A stretch of 64,000 nt of DNA from assembly GCF_003334855.1 (NCBI RefSeq), contig NZ_QOWE01000007.1, positions 186,001-250,000 on the forward strand, in the 5' to 3' direction. Positions 8,881 to 17,546 of the stretch are shown piece after piece (the first letter of the stretch is position 1; the number at the start of each line of letters is the position of its first letter). Origin of the DNA: Larkinella punicea. GTDB taxonomy: Bacteria > Bacteroidota > Bacteroidia > Cytophagales > Spirosomataceae. The notes below the pieces were generated by a model, which had not been told where the DNA came from, searched no databases, and saw only the letters and a program-made list of their open reading frames with translations. A program made the translations under genes and the position numbers.

Positions 8881-10134
8881 ATGAAAATGCTTTTTGAAAA
8901 TTCTCTGGCCTTTGCCCGGCAACTCGATCAGGCCGACCCGCTCCGCTCCTACCGCGACCGGTTTTATATTCCCGAACGCAACGGAAAACCGCTGATCTAT
9001 TTCTGCGGTAATTCGCTGGGTTTGCAACCCAAAACCGCCCGGCAGGCACTGGATTGCGAACTAGCGATCTGGCAACAGCATGGCGTGGAAGGCTGGTTTG
9101 AAGGCGAAAATCCCTGGCTGACGATCCATCAACGCTGCAAGGAACCGCTGGCGCAAATCGTTGGAGCCAATCCGTCGGAAGTGTGTCCAATGAATAACCT
9201 GACGGTCAACCTGCACCTGCTGCTGACGTCTTTTTACCAACCCACCGGAAATCGTACGAAAATTCTGACCATCGGCGGTGATTTCCCGTCGGATCAATAC
9301 GCACTCGAAACGCACATCCAAACGCGGGGTCTGAATCCGGCAGACACTTTGGTTGAAGTTTTTCCCCGCACCCACGAACATACCTGGCAAACGGCGGACA
9401 TTCTGGATGCCGTCGAACAGTACCGGGATTCGCTGGCACTCGTGCTGATGAGCGGGTTGCACTACTATACCGGGCAGGTGTTCGACATGGCGGCTATTGC
9501 GCAAAAAGCCCGTCAAATCGGCGTACCCATCGGATTCGATCTGGCCCATGCCGTTGGGAACATTCCCCTCAAGCTTCACGACTGGGGCGTTGATTTTGCA
9601 TTCTGGTGTTCCTATAAATACCTTAATTCCGGGCCGGGCGGGGTTTCCGGGATTTTTGTTCACGAAAACCACCACGCGGCTGCCTTGCCCCGGCTGGCCG
9701 GCTGGTGGGGATACGACGAAGCCCGGCGGTTTGAAATGACCAAAGGATTTGTGCCGATGCCGGGGGCCGACGGCTGGCAGCTCAGCACCCCGACGGTTCT
9801 GGCGATGGCGGTTCACCACGCGGCTTTGCAGCTCACCGCCGAAGCGGGTCTGGACGCGTTGCGCCGAAAAAGCGAACTGCTGACCGGTTTTCTGGAATTC
9901 GTTCTCCGTGAAACGGCGGGTTTACAGATCATTACCCCAATCAACGCGGCCGAACGCGGTTGCCAATTGTCGTTATTGATTGATCACGACGGAAAAACCG
10001 TCTTCAACCGACTCACCGAACAGGGCGTCATTGGCGACTGGCGCGAGCCGGACTGCATTCGACTGGCACCAACACCCTTGTACAACACCTTTGAAGAGGT
10101 CTGGCGGGTTGGTCAGGCGTTTGCGTCCTGCTGA
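8881..10134 (+). CDS. kynU: Kynureninase
   Basis: PLP enzyme (EC 3.7.1.3) that cleaves kynurenine or 3-hydroxykynurenine to anthranilate or 3-hydroxyanthranilate plus alanine. 417 residues, the normal size. Seen: N-terminal FYIPERNGKPLIYFCGNSLGLQPKTA; the Asp/His PLP-binding stretch GFDLAHAVGN; the Schiff-base lysine at about 246 in WCSYKYLNSGPGG; and the C-terminal NRLTEQGVIGDWREPDCIRLAP. The frame is open back to about 8818, but those codons fall inside an intergenic inverted repeat, and family proteins begin at the FENSLAFARQLD region, so ATG 8881 is chosen. The first pathway enzyme, TDO, is at 36884, not adjacent. Kynurenine formamidase was not seen in the window. Confidence 0.95.
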   Translation: MKMLFENSLAFARQLDQADPLRSYRDRFYIPERNGKPLIYFCGNSLGLQPKTARQALDCELAIWQQHGVEGWFEGENPWLTIHQRCKEPLAQIVGANPSEVCPMNNLTVNLHLLLTSFYQPTGNRTKILTIGGDFPSDQYALETHIQTRGLNPADTLVEVFPRTHEHTWQTADILDAVEQYRDSLALVLMSGLHYYTGQVFDMAAIAQKARQIGVPIGFDLAHAVGNIPLKLHDWGVDFAFWCSYKYLNSGPGGVSGIFVHENHHAAALPRLAGWWGYDEARRFEMTKGFVPMPGADGWQLSTPTVLAMAVHHAALQLTAEAGLDALRRKSELLTGFLEFVLRETAGLQIITPINAAERGCQLSLLIDHDGKTVFNRLTEQGVIGDWREPDCIRLAPTPLYNTFEEVWRVGQAFASC

Positions 10135-10178
10135 GGTTTTTGTATTTTGTGACCGATTCCTCCCCGTCACAACCTGTC

Positions 10179-11477
10179 ATGCCCCAGTTCATTTCGTATC
10201 CTTTGCAGTGGCACCCGGCGCAAAAGCTGACCTTCCGGTTTTTCTTTGCCTATTTTCTGCTTTATGTTTTTCCGTTTCCGCTCTCCAATGTACCCGGCTC
10301 CTACTTTCTGACCAGTTCCTACAACGAGGTCTGGCATGCGCTGGTGCCGTGGGTTGGCCGGACACTTCTACATCTCCCCTACGAAATCACGGTTTTCCCG
10401 AACGGAAGTGGTGATACGACGTTCAACTACGTTCAGCTTTTTTGTTTTGTCGTACTGGCGTTTGCGGCTGCCCTGGTGTGGTCGGTGCTCGACCGAAAGC
10501 GGGCCAACTACAACACGTTGTTGTACGGGCTACTGGTGTTGCTGCGGTATTATCTGGCTATTACGATGTTTACGTACGGTTTTGCCAAAGTTTTCAAGAC
10601 CCAATTTCCGTTTCCCAGTATCACGCGGCTGATGGAACCGTACGGCCAATCGTCGCCGATGGGACTGGCCTGGACGTTCATGGGGTATTCGACGGCCTAC
10701 AACTGGTTTACCGGTCTGGGCGAGATCATCGGGGGTGCCCTGCTTTTTTTCCGAAAAACAACCGCTTTGGGAGCCATCATTCTGGTGGCGGTCATCGGCA
10801 ACATCGTCGCTATCAACTTCTGCTTTGATATACCGGTGAAGCTGTATTCTTCGAATCTACTTTTAATGGCGCTGTTTATCCTGACCACCGACGGCCTTCG
10901 ACTGATCAATGTCCTTTTGGTAAACCGCCCGGCACCCGCTCTCGACCTGACGCCTTTCCGAACCTCCCGCCGGTGGCGGATCGGCCGAATCGTTTTCAAG
11001 ACGCTGGCAATCAGCTTTGTGCTGTATGGGCAGATTTACAGCGGTTTTATTACTGCGAAGCAATACGGCGACCAGGCTCCCAAGCCTCCACTTTACGGTC
11101 TGTATCAGGTCGAAACCTTCGCGCTGAATGGCGACACCCTGGCACCGATGCTGACAGACACGGCGCGCTGGCGGCAGGTAATGGTTGGAGGGTATAAAAG
11201 CTATCCGAATCTGACGATTCGGTATATGAATGATTCGTTGCGAAACTATGCCTTCGAGCTGGATACCGCCAAACGGCAAGCCGTACTGTATGCCCGTTCC
11301 GACACCGCTCACAAATACCGGCTGACCTACCAGCAACCGGATACGAACTCACTCATGATGGCAGGGTTCAACCAAATCGATTCTATTTATGTGCGGCTGA
11401 AAAAACAGGACATCGGGCAGTTTCTGTTGGTAAACCGGGGGTTTCACTGGATCAACGAATACCCCATGAACCGGTAA
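10179..11477 (+). CDS. DoxX-like multi-pass membrane protein of unknown function
   Basis: A 432-residue inner membrane protein. Seen: several hydrophobic helices (about residues 15-35, 85-105, 120-140, 165-215, 220-245, 280-300) with a DoxX-like stretch (YGFAKVFKTQFPFP, then a GEIIGGALLFFRKTTALGAI helix pair), followed by a soluble C-terminal part of about 130 residues after the last helix. The soluble part has no motif I can name. The ATG at 10179 is preferred over TTG 10140, which would start 5 bp after kynureninase. Close spacing suggests co-transcription with kynU, but no functional link is evident. Related proteins in Bacteroidota are mostly annotated only as DoxX or hypothetical. Confidence 0.7.
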   Translation: MPQFISYPLQWHPAQKLTFRFFFAYFLLYVFPFPLSNVPGSYFLTSSYNEVWHALVPWVGRTLLHLPYEITVFPNGSGDTTFNYVQLFCFVVLAFAAALVWSVLDRKRANYNTLLYGLLVLLRYYLAITMFTYGFAKVFKTQFPFPSITRLMEPYGQSSPMGLAWTFMGYSTAYNWFTGLGEIIGGALLFFRKTTALGAIILVAVIGNIVAINFCFDIPVKLYSSNLLLMALFILTTDGLRLINVLLVNRPAPALDLTPFRTSRRWRIGRIVFKTLAISFVLYGQIYSGFITAKQYGDQAPKPPLYGLYQVETFALNGDTLAPMLTDTARWRQVMVGGYKSYPNLTIRYMNDSLRNYAFELDTAKRQAVLYARSDTAHKYRLTYQQPDTNSLMMAGFNQIDSIYVRLKKQDIGQFLLVNRGFHWINEYPMNR

Positions 11478-11585
11478 TTTTGTCGTTTTTTGCGTTAAAA
11501 ACCAGACTGCCATTTCTCCTACAAAAATAGTTGCATTACTGAAGGATTTTTTTGAACTTACTACCGGATTCTAACTGAGACCCTT

Positions 11586-12098
11586 ATGAACCGGCTCTTC
11601 CTTATTTTCTCGCTTTTGTCTGCCAACACCGCATTCGGTCAGGCACAACCTGCCCGTGAATTTGAAGGCAAACTTGAATCCGGACAACAAGCCCCTGATC
11701 TGGTTTTGTCCGATAAACAGAACAAACCGGTTCGGCTTCTTTCTTACAAAGGCAATGTGGTTTTGGTTGATTTCTGGGCAAGCTGGTGCGATCATTGCCG
11801 TCAGGAACACGTTCGACTGAAAGCACTTTATGATCAATACAAAGACCGGGGACTTCAGATCGTCAGTATTTCCATCGATAAAAATCCGAAAGCCTGGCGA
11901 AAAGCCCTTCAAAAAGCGGAATTGCCCTGGATGCAACTCACCGATCGGGTAGGCTCCCGAAACATCATTGGCCCTCAATATGGCACAAATTCCATTCCCA
12001 TCAATCTGCTGATCGATAAGAATGGATATGTGCTTCGGAAAGGACTACACGGCACCGAACTGGATCGGCAACTCGCGCTGGTCTTTAATATGCCGTAA
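11586..12098 (+). CDS. TlpA/ResA-like exported thiol-disulfide oxidoreductase
   Basis: A 170-residue thioredoxin-fold protein, exported (signal up to FGQA, about residue 20). Seen: APDLVLSDKQNKPVRLLSYKG of AhpC/TSA-type, VVLVDFWASWC with the redox pair Cys68-Asp-His-Cys71, then INLLIDKNGYVLRKGLHG near the C-terminus with the cis-Pro in SIPIN. Known: TlpA/ResA proteins keep periplasmic cysteines reduced, for example in cytochrome c maturation. The CDHC active site differs from the more common CxPC by Asp-His. It stands alone: convergent with galU downstream and 108 bp from the membrane protein upstream. Confidence 0.9.
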   Translation: MNRLFLIFSLLSANTAFGQAQPAREFEGKLESGQQAPDLVLSDKQNKPVRLLSYKGNVVLVDFWASWCDHCRQEHVRLKALYDQYKDRGLQIVSISIDKNPKAWRKALQKAELPWMQLTDRVGSRNIIGPQYGTNSIPINLLIDKNGYVLRKGLHGTELDRQLALVFNMP

Positions 12099-12124
12099 TG
12101 TACCTGCAAACCGCCTGTGGGCAC

Positions 12125-12994
12125 TCAGGAATGGGCGGCTACGATTTCCTTTAAAAAGGCCAGAAACGGCGCGGAGAATTCCTTGCGTTTCAGCGCAAAT
12201 TCAACGGTGGTTTTCAGAAAATCCAGTTTGTTGCCAATGTCGTGGCGTTTGCCCTCGATGCGGTGCGAGTAGATGTTTTCGCGTTTGAGCAATAACAGCA
12301 TCGCATCCGTCAACTGGATTTCGTTGTTTTTTCCTTTGGCGGTTTGCTCGATGGCGGCAAAAATGTCGGGCGTCAGGATGTACCGGCCCGCGATGGCCAG
12401 ATTCGACGGGGCGGCTTTGATGGACGGTTTTTCGATCAGCGTATTCAACTCCATAATGCTGTCACTCAGGGCGGTTCCGCCCACAATTCCGTAACGGTTT
12501 ACCTTGTCGGCCGGCACTTCTTCCACGGCGATGACGGTTCCGCGGTACTGGTCATACGTATCGATCAACTGCTGGGTCACCGGAATCACCGAATCCATGA
12601 TCGTATCACCCAGCAACACCGCAAACGGCTCATTGCCAACGTGGTGACGGGCGTAATAAATGGCGTCGCCCAACCCGTTCAGTTCTTTTTGCCGAACAAA
12701 GTGAATGTCCGCCATGTCCGACAACCGGCGCATTTCCAGCAACAACGCTTCGTCTTCTTTCTCTTCCAGCCGGGTTTCCAGCTCGTAATTCCGGTCGAAA
12801 TGGTCTTCGATGGACCGTTTGCCTTTTCCGGTAATGATCAGAATATCTTCAATGCCCGAATCGACGGCTTCCTGCACGACGTACTGAATCGTGGGCGTGT
12901 CGATAATCGGCAGCATTTCTTTCGGTTGTGCTTTGGTGGCCGGCAAAAATCGGGTTCCCAATCCGGCAGCAGGAATTACGGCTTTCTTGATCAT
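12125..12994 (-). CDS. galU: UTP-glucose-1-phosphate uridylyltransferase (GalU type)
   Basis: Nucleotidyltransferase of 289 residues making UDP-glucose from UTP and glucose 1-phosphate (EC 2.7.7.9). Seen: the N-terminal signature IKKAVIPAAGLGTRFLPATK then PKEMLPIIDTPTIQYVV, the GKGKRSIEDHFDR segment, LGDTIMD, EKPSIKAAPSNLAIAGRY and GKRHDIGNKLDFLKTTVEFAL, all typical for GalU. The ATG at 12994 is chosen; the open frame upstream runs into tandem repeats. The next gene upstream on the same strand encodes a glucuronokinase-like GHMP kinase, 75 bp away, so this enzyme may also act on glucuronate 1-phosphate; that is inference. Confidence 0.95.
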   Translation of the reverse strand: MIKKAVIPAAGLGTRFLPATKAQPKEMLPIIDTPTIQYVVQEAVDSGIEDILIITGKGKRSIEDHFDRNYELETRLEEKEDEALLLEMRRLSDMADIHFVRQKELNGLGDAIYYARHHVGNEPFAVLLGDTIMDSVIPVTQQLIDTYDQYRGTVIAVEEVPADKVNRYGIVGGTALSDSIMELNTLIEKPSIKAAPSNLAIAGRYILTPDIFAAIEQTAKGKNNEIQLTDAMLLLLKRENIYSHRIEGKRHDIGNKLDFLKTTVEFALKRKEFSAPFLAFLKEIVAAHS

Positions 12995-13000
12995 AATTTT

Positions 13001-13057
13001 GAATGAGTGAATGAGTGAATGAGTGAATAAAAAATGGCCGCAGCTATTCACTCATTC
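13001..13057. repeat. Tandem-word hairpin before galU
   Basis: Three and a half copies of the 8-base word gaatgagt (13001-13029) face tattcactcattc (13045-13057), giving a perfect 13-bp stem with a 15-base loop. It lies 6 bp before the galU ATG and would be in its leader. Confidence 0.75.
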
Positions 13058-13069
13058 TATCATTCGAAA

Positions 13070-14065
13070 TTAAACTACATAAGGTTTGATGACGCGGGCG
13101 TTCAGGTGTTTCATCTCGACAAACAGGCGGTTCAGCATGTCGTCGTCCTTGTAAATACCGACAATGGCTCCCCCCGAACCGGCAAACGAGGCCGAGGCTC
13201 CGATCCGGCGGGCGGCCGAAATCATTTCCAGGTTGCTTTCGCTGATGGTATAGATGCGTCGGCGCAGGTCGAAATTTTGATTGACCAGGTCATGCAGTTG
13301 ACTGATTTCGTTGTTCAGAATAGCCTCCCGACCCTGACGAGCGACGTCGGCGATGTCCTGCAACGTCTTGACCACCAGCTCTTCTCCCTTGTCCCAACGC
13401 GACCGAACATCGTTGTGAATCCGGCCCGACTGCTTACCGAGCGACGTTTTGTAGGCAATGTACAGTTTGGGCAACAACCGGGGTTCGATGGGTTCATAAT
13501 CACCGTGGCCGGTTTTTTCCAGCAGTTCCCGGTCAAAATTCATGTAAACGCAACCTTCGTAACACTGAATAACGCGGTCCTGAAGTCCGGCGGTGATGCC
13601 CAGTTCTTCCGATTCGGTTTTCAACACCAGGGTTGGCAAATGCGGCAGCGGAATTTCGACCTGATAGAATTTCATCAGCGCCCGAAACGTCGCCACAATG
13701 ATGGCACTGGAGCCCGAAAGCCCCACCTGACGCGGAATCGACGTGCTGTAGCGAATGGTGAAGTTTTTGTTGGGAAGCCGAAGACCGTGCTGATCGCAGT
13801 ATTCACAAAACCGCTTGAGGGCTGCTTTGATGAGCGGAACCCCGCCGTGGTAGCCCAACGAGGCAACGGCGTCACGCAGGTGGTAAATACTCCGAAACGA
13901 GTTGGTGTCCTGTTCCTGGGGCTCGATGTTCAGTTCCGGTGACTCATAGAGCGACACTGACGCGCCGAAGTTTCGTACGGAAATCGAGATCGTTTTGCCA
14001 AAAAAACCGTCGGATGGGTTGCCTAACAGCCCGGCGCGGGCGTAGGCGCGAGTTTCAATAATCAA
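13070..14065 (-). CDS. GHMP-family sugar kinase, glucuronokinase-like
   Basis: A 331-residue small-molecule kinase. Seen: N-terminal YARAGLLGNPSDGFFGKTISI, very like plant glucuronokinase (D-glucuronate to glucuronate 1-phosphate, EC 2.7.1.43); the GHMP phosphate loop PRQVGLSGSSAI at about 110-121; and the C-terminal motif ASASFAGSGGAIVGIY. Length fits. The start codon is TTG at 14065, since no ATG occurs before the conserved N-terminus. It precedes galU on the same strand (75 bp), which suggests a kinase plus nucleotidyltransferase salvage route to a UDP-sugar. Other GHMP substrates (galactose, heptose, mevalonate-type) cannot be excluded, but the opening motif favours uronate. Confidence 0.82.
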   Translation of the reverse strand: MIIETRAYARAGLLGNPSDGFFGKTISISVRNFGASVSLYESPELNIEPQEQDTNSFRSIYHLRDAVASLGYHGGVPLIKAALKRFCEYCDQHGLRLPNKNFTIRYSTSIPRQVGLSGSSAIIVATFRALMKFYQVEIPLPHLPTLVLKTESEELGITAGLQDRVIQCYEGCVYMNFDRELLEKTGHGDYEPIEPRLLPKLYIAYKTSLGKQSGRIHNDVRSRWDKGEELVVKTLQDIADVARQGREAILNNEISQLHDLVNQNFDLRRRIYTISESNLEMISAARRIGASASFAGSGGAIVGIYKDDDMLNRLFVEMKHLNARVIKPYVV

Positions 14066-14164
14066 GTGTTTTCTTAATTGGTACCGTTTGGCGGCAAGTT
14101 AGGGGATAAATGACTAATGAACAATGAAAACTGAGAGATCGGACTCGGGATTCTGCATATACGC

Positions 14165-14310
14165 AGCCCTGTCAGCGGTCGAAGACCCTGACAGCGGCCC
14201 CAATACGCGGTCTTGTCAGGGTCTTTGATCGCTAACTACGCAGCCGCTGTCAGGGTCTTTGATCGCTAACTACGCAGCCGCTGTCAGGGTCTTCGACCGC
14301 TGACAGGGCT
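14165..14310. repeat. Inverted repeat enclosing 34-bp direct repeats
   Basis: Perfect 29-bp arms at 14165-14193 and 14282-14310 (tgtcagggtcttcgaccgct and on). Between them a 34-bp unit starts at 14214 and 14248, and its first bases recur at 14282 as the right arm. Located between the GH116 stop and the kinase start, both on the minus strand. Confidence 0.85.
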
Positions 14311-14318
14311 ACACCGCA

Positions 14319-16901
14319 TTACTTGATCGTAAACGCCAGCGGTTTCCCTTCCGTCACCTCCTGGCGCTGCTTGAAAACCTGTTTCCCGCCCCCTTGCAGG
14401 GCAAACTGCCGAAGCCGGATTTTGCCGTCCAACACCGCCAGGCTCACCCGGTTTTCTGCCCCTTCCGAACGGATCGTGCAGGTTCCCCAGGCCGATCCAT
14501 TCGACCAGAAATACGTCCCGGGTTTGGCGGTGAAGGTCATCGTTTCGGTCACGCCGGAATACAAAAAACCGCTCCAGGCCAGAATCGCATTCCAACTGGT
14601 CATCGAACGGGCGTAGTGATGACCGCATTCCGGCTCGTTGAACGGGTTGCGTTTGCGGCCATCGAACCGGTCGCGGATGCTTTTGAGACATTTCAATGCA
14701 TTGTCCGTTTGGCCTTCGTACAGCATTCCTACGGCGGCAGTGTACTCAAAACCGGTCATGGATTCGGCAAAATACGGAAAGGGCACTTTCAGTCGGCCTT
14801 TGGGCCAACTGGCCATCAGCAGCCCCGATTCGTCGCCCAGAACATACGACCGCATGTTGTTGAAATGGTCGGAAAAGTTGTCCAGGTAATTGTATTTCAT
14901 GATGCTTTGCAGCGATTTCTGAATATGTTCCGGTTTGGCCAGGTAGCCCAGCCCCAGCATATGCGCCATCATCTGCCCCACCAACTGATCGACCAGACAA
15001 CCTTTTCCCAACTGGTAATCCGGAACCGGGACGTCCGGGTTACCCTCCCAATTCAGAAAGGCAAACGTTTTCGGGTCGGTGATTTTGTGTTCGTAATACT
15101 CGCCGTTGAACAGATTATGGTCCATCCAGGCACTGCCTTTCCGGTATAAATCCGCACACTTTTGAGCCAGCACCGGGTCTTTCATGGCCGTTGCCATTTC
15201 GGAGGTGGCTTTCAAGGCCCCCAGATACCAGAAACCCATCTGCGGATTGGGGCCAAAATAATCCACGTCCATCGTGTTGTGCTGCCGACCTTCCATGACG
15301 CCGTCCTGGTTGCCATCCCAACCGCCCTGAATCCAGGCGTAGCTCATCACTTTTTTGACCTGCTCCCAGTTTTTCCGCAAAAATTCAGGGTTTCCCGACA
15401 GTTGCCAGTCGCGGTAAAACTTCAAAATGGTGCCCATTTGGCCATCGGCGGCCACATTTTTCCACTCCTGGGCTTTCGACAGCGGTAACATCACCCGGAA
15501 ACTCATTTTGCCTTCCGGATTGGTCGCGTAGTTAAATTCAATATCCCGCATCGACTGCGACAGATCGGCAAATAGAAAAGCCGTCGCCTGCTCGTAATTC
15601 CAGACGTGCGTACACGAGCCAAAACAGGAACCAAATTCGTCAAAAACACCCTCCCAACCCATCATATGCCCGCTCGGAATCCGGAACACGGTTTGGGAAC
15701 GCAACGTAGCCAGGTTGAAAAGGGCCGCTTCCTTGATCACATCGGGGTATGAACTGGACAAAAAAGCCTTTACAAACTGAAGCGTTTTCTGTTCCAGAAC
15801 CGGCAGACGCGGCAACGTCTTCGTCATGACATCCCAGGCGTCGGCATATTGCGTCGAATAATAATTGCCGATGGCATCCTGCCCCGCCTTTGACGAAAAC
15901 GACGACCAGGCCTGTCGGTTCGGAAAGTTCCAGGTAATGAAAAACGTGTAGGTCTGCGTTTGGCCCGGCGCGATGGTTTTCTGCACCGCCAGCGACGCCA
16001 GCGGGTCGTCGTCCACCAGCTTTGCCTTTTCCGTCAGTTGCCCGTCCGCGCTGAAATCATCCCAGAAATCAAGCATAGCATTTTCCCAGTCGTTCGAGCG
16101 CGACGAGGTGCGGTAGCTCACCCCCGCCGGGCTGTTGGTCGTCAGCGCGATGGTTCCCCAGGCCGGGTCCTGCCGACTGACGCCGTCTGAAAACAAATAT
16201 ATTCCCTGAAAACCCGCACCGGTTTTGTAGACATTGGTATTCTTCTTTGCGCCAGTTGGCACCACATCGCCTTTCCAGTCTTTGTGAGATTGACTACCGT
16301 CTTTTCCGACAAAATTGCGCATCGAACCACAAACTGACACCGTCAGCGGTTCTTTGCTGGTGTTGGTCACTTCGTAGGCCAGCACGGCAATGGGAATGCC
16401 ACTCGCGTCGGCGTTGCCCGGAACAAACGGATTGAACCCTTTGACCGTCACCTTCACCGGCATTTTTGCGTCCGACAAATGAACCTGTCCAAAGGGATAA
16501 GCCGCGTCGAATGACGCTTCTGAAAACCGGGGAAAACCGTGCTGATTGACCGGTCGGCCTTCGTAGTGCAGGTATTCGGCGGGGTCGAGGGGGCCGATCA
16601 GGGCTTTGGTCATCGGCTTTCCGCCCGCGGGCAACACGTTGATGGCAAAAAAAGGCGCATTGTTTCCCACCGTAACCGTACTGAAGCCCTTGGCGGGTTT
16701 GTTCATAATTTCCCAATCACGCAACTCGCCCCGACCACCCAGCGAAACGGTTCCGGTGCCGATGCCGCCCAGGGGCAGCGCAATGTTGTAGAGGTGATGT
16801 GGGTCGTAGTGTTTCAACACGGGCCAGGGCGCGGGTTGCCACTGGGCAAAAACCGTCCGGGTGCCAAGCAGCAGCAGAACGAAAATACGGGAAAAAGTCA
16901 T
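14319..16901 (-). CDS. GH116 glycosidase (GBA2-like, bile acid beta-glucosidase type)
   Basis: Exported glycoside hydrolase of 860 residues. Seen: signal peptide ending TVFAQ (about 20); the GBA2 N-terminal domain opening LYNIALPLGGIGTGTVSLGG then RGELRDWEI; and the (alpha/alpha)6 catalytic domain with CTHVWNYEQATAF (candidate nucleophile Glu near 436) and RQHNTMDVDYFGPN (candidate acid/base Asp near 545). Known: family GH116 holds beta-glucosidases, beta-xylosidases and N-acetylglucosaminidases with retaining mechanism; the exact sugar is not readable here. It ends upstream of the glucuronokinase-like gene on the same strand, but a 250-bp repeat region separates them. No SusC/D is adjacent. 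Confidence 0.92.
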   Translation of the reverse strand: MTFSRIFVLLLLGTRTVFAQWQPAPWPVLKHYDPHHLYNIALPLGGIGTGTVSLGGRGELRDWEIMNKPAKGFSTVTVGNNAPFFAINVLPAGGKPMTKALIGPLDPAEYLHYEGRPVNQHGFPRFSEASFDAAYPFGQVHLSDAKMPVKVTVKGFNPFVPGNADASGIPIAVLAYEVTNTSKEPLTVSVCGSMRNFVGKDGSQSHKDWKGDVVPTGAKKNTNVYKTGAGFQGIYLFSDGVSRQDPAWGTIALTTNSPAGVSYRTSSRSNDWENAMLDFWDDFSADGQLTEKAKLVDDDPLASLAVQKTIAPGQTQTYTFFITWNFPNRQAWSSFSSKAGQDAIGNYYSTQYADAWDVMTKTLPRLPVLEQKTLQFVKAFLSSSYPDVIKEAALFNLATLRSQTVFRIPSGHMMGWEGVFDEFGSCFGSCTHVWNYEQATAFLFADLSQSMRDIEFNYATNPEGKMSFRVMLPLSKAQEWKNVAADGQMGTILKFYRDWQLSGNPEFLRKNWEQVKKVMSYAWIQGGWDGNQDGVMEGRQHNTMDVDYFGPNPQMGFWYLGALKATSEMATAMKDPVLAQKCADLYRKGSAWMDHNLFNGEYYEHKITDPKTFAFLNWEGNPDVPVPDYQLGKGCLVDQLVGQMMAHMLGLGYLAKPEHIQKSLQSIMKYNYLDNFSDHFNNMRSYVLGDESGLLMASWPKGRLKVPFPYFAESMTGFEYTAAVGMLYEGQTDNALKCLKSIRDRFDGRKRNPFNEPECGHHYARSMTSWNAILAWSGFLYSGVTETMTFTAKPGTYFWSNGSAWGTCTIRSEGAENRVSLAVLDGKIRLRQFALQGGGKQVFKQRQEVTEGKPLAFTIK

Positions 16902-17030
16902 GGGGTCAGGGGTTAATCCCGTAAAGGTACGAAAGCGGATGCGAACCGGAATGGCATGTCTTTTGATATAACCTACCCGTCAGTTTAGTCCATTGGTTAT
17001 TCAACGTTCACTTAACGGTTTTCTTTTCCC

Positions 17031-17219
17031 ATGAAATCCATCTACCCGATTGGCGTTTCAGTGTTCCTGTACAGTTTGATCGCTGGCTATTACGCCTACT
17101 CGGCAATTCACAACTCCTCCAAATCCCCTGATAAAGTTCGCAGGCGTTTGCTGGCAGCGCTGGCTTTTGGATTTGGAGCGATTTTGCTGGGATGGATGTC
17201 CTATGAATTTTTTCGATAG
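17031..17219 (+). CDS. Small two-helix membrane protein, unknown
   Basis: A 62-residue protein with two hydrophobic helices (about residues 5-24 and 41-59) joined by a basic loop SSKSPDKVRRRLLAA. Proper ATG, and the next gene begins 45 bp later. I do not recognise a family. Codon use is like the neighbours, and the helix-loop-helix pattern supports a real gene, but evidence is limited. Confidence 0.5.
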   Translation: MKSIYPIGVSVFLYSLIAGYYAYSAIHNSSKSPDKVRRRLLAALAFGFGAILLGWMSYEFFR

Positions 17220-17264
17220 CGTACCCACCTTCATCACCATTCTGATTTTTCCGTGCCCACCCTT

Positions 17265-17546
17265 ATGAATGAAGATACCTTATTTACCGTATTGCAAGCC
17301 TTACCCACAGCCATCGATACCCCTCTTGTTATATTTGACAATCCGGAACAGGCCCAAACCTGGATACAACTCAATGGTCTTGAGAAAGATAACCTCTGGG
17401 TTATTACCAACGACGAACGTCAGTACTGGGTGGTTTCGGACGATGTAGGGAAACAATTGATCAACCTCGGATTCCAGCGAATCAAAGTGAAACGCCCACC
17501 AGTTCCTCCACGATCTTCAGAAGTTCCCGGGGATGAAACGGTTTAG
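17265..17546 (+). CDS. Small acidic protein of unknown function
   Basis: A 93-residue soluble protein (from ATG 17265; GTG 17253 is a possible earlier start). It contains TPLVIFDNPEQAQTWIQLNG and LWVITNDERQYWVVSDDVGKQLINLGF, a compact alpha/beta pattern. No family recognised. Its last 65 bp overlap, tail to tail, the end of the receiver gene on the other strand; the Pro-rich tail there (RPPVPPRSS) is probably a by-product of the antisense coding sequence. Confidence 0.5.
   Translation: MNEDTLFTVLQALPTAIDTPLVIFDNPEQAQTWIQLNGLEKDNLWVITNDERQYWVVSDDVGKQLINLGFQRIKVKRPPVPPRSSEVPGDETV

Noticed and set aside
12995-13051. N-terminal extension of GalU (19 codons)
   Set aside because: It is a translation of the gaatgagt tandem repeat; the conserved N-terminus begins at 12994.
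14214-14310. Possible CRISPR array
   Set aside because: The 34-bp units are directly adjacent with no spacers, there are only two full copies, and no cas gene is present.
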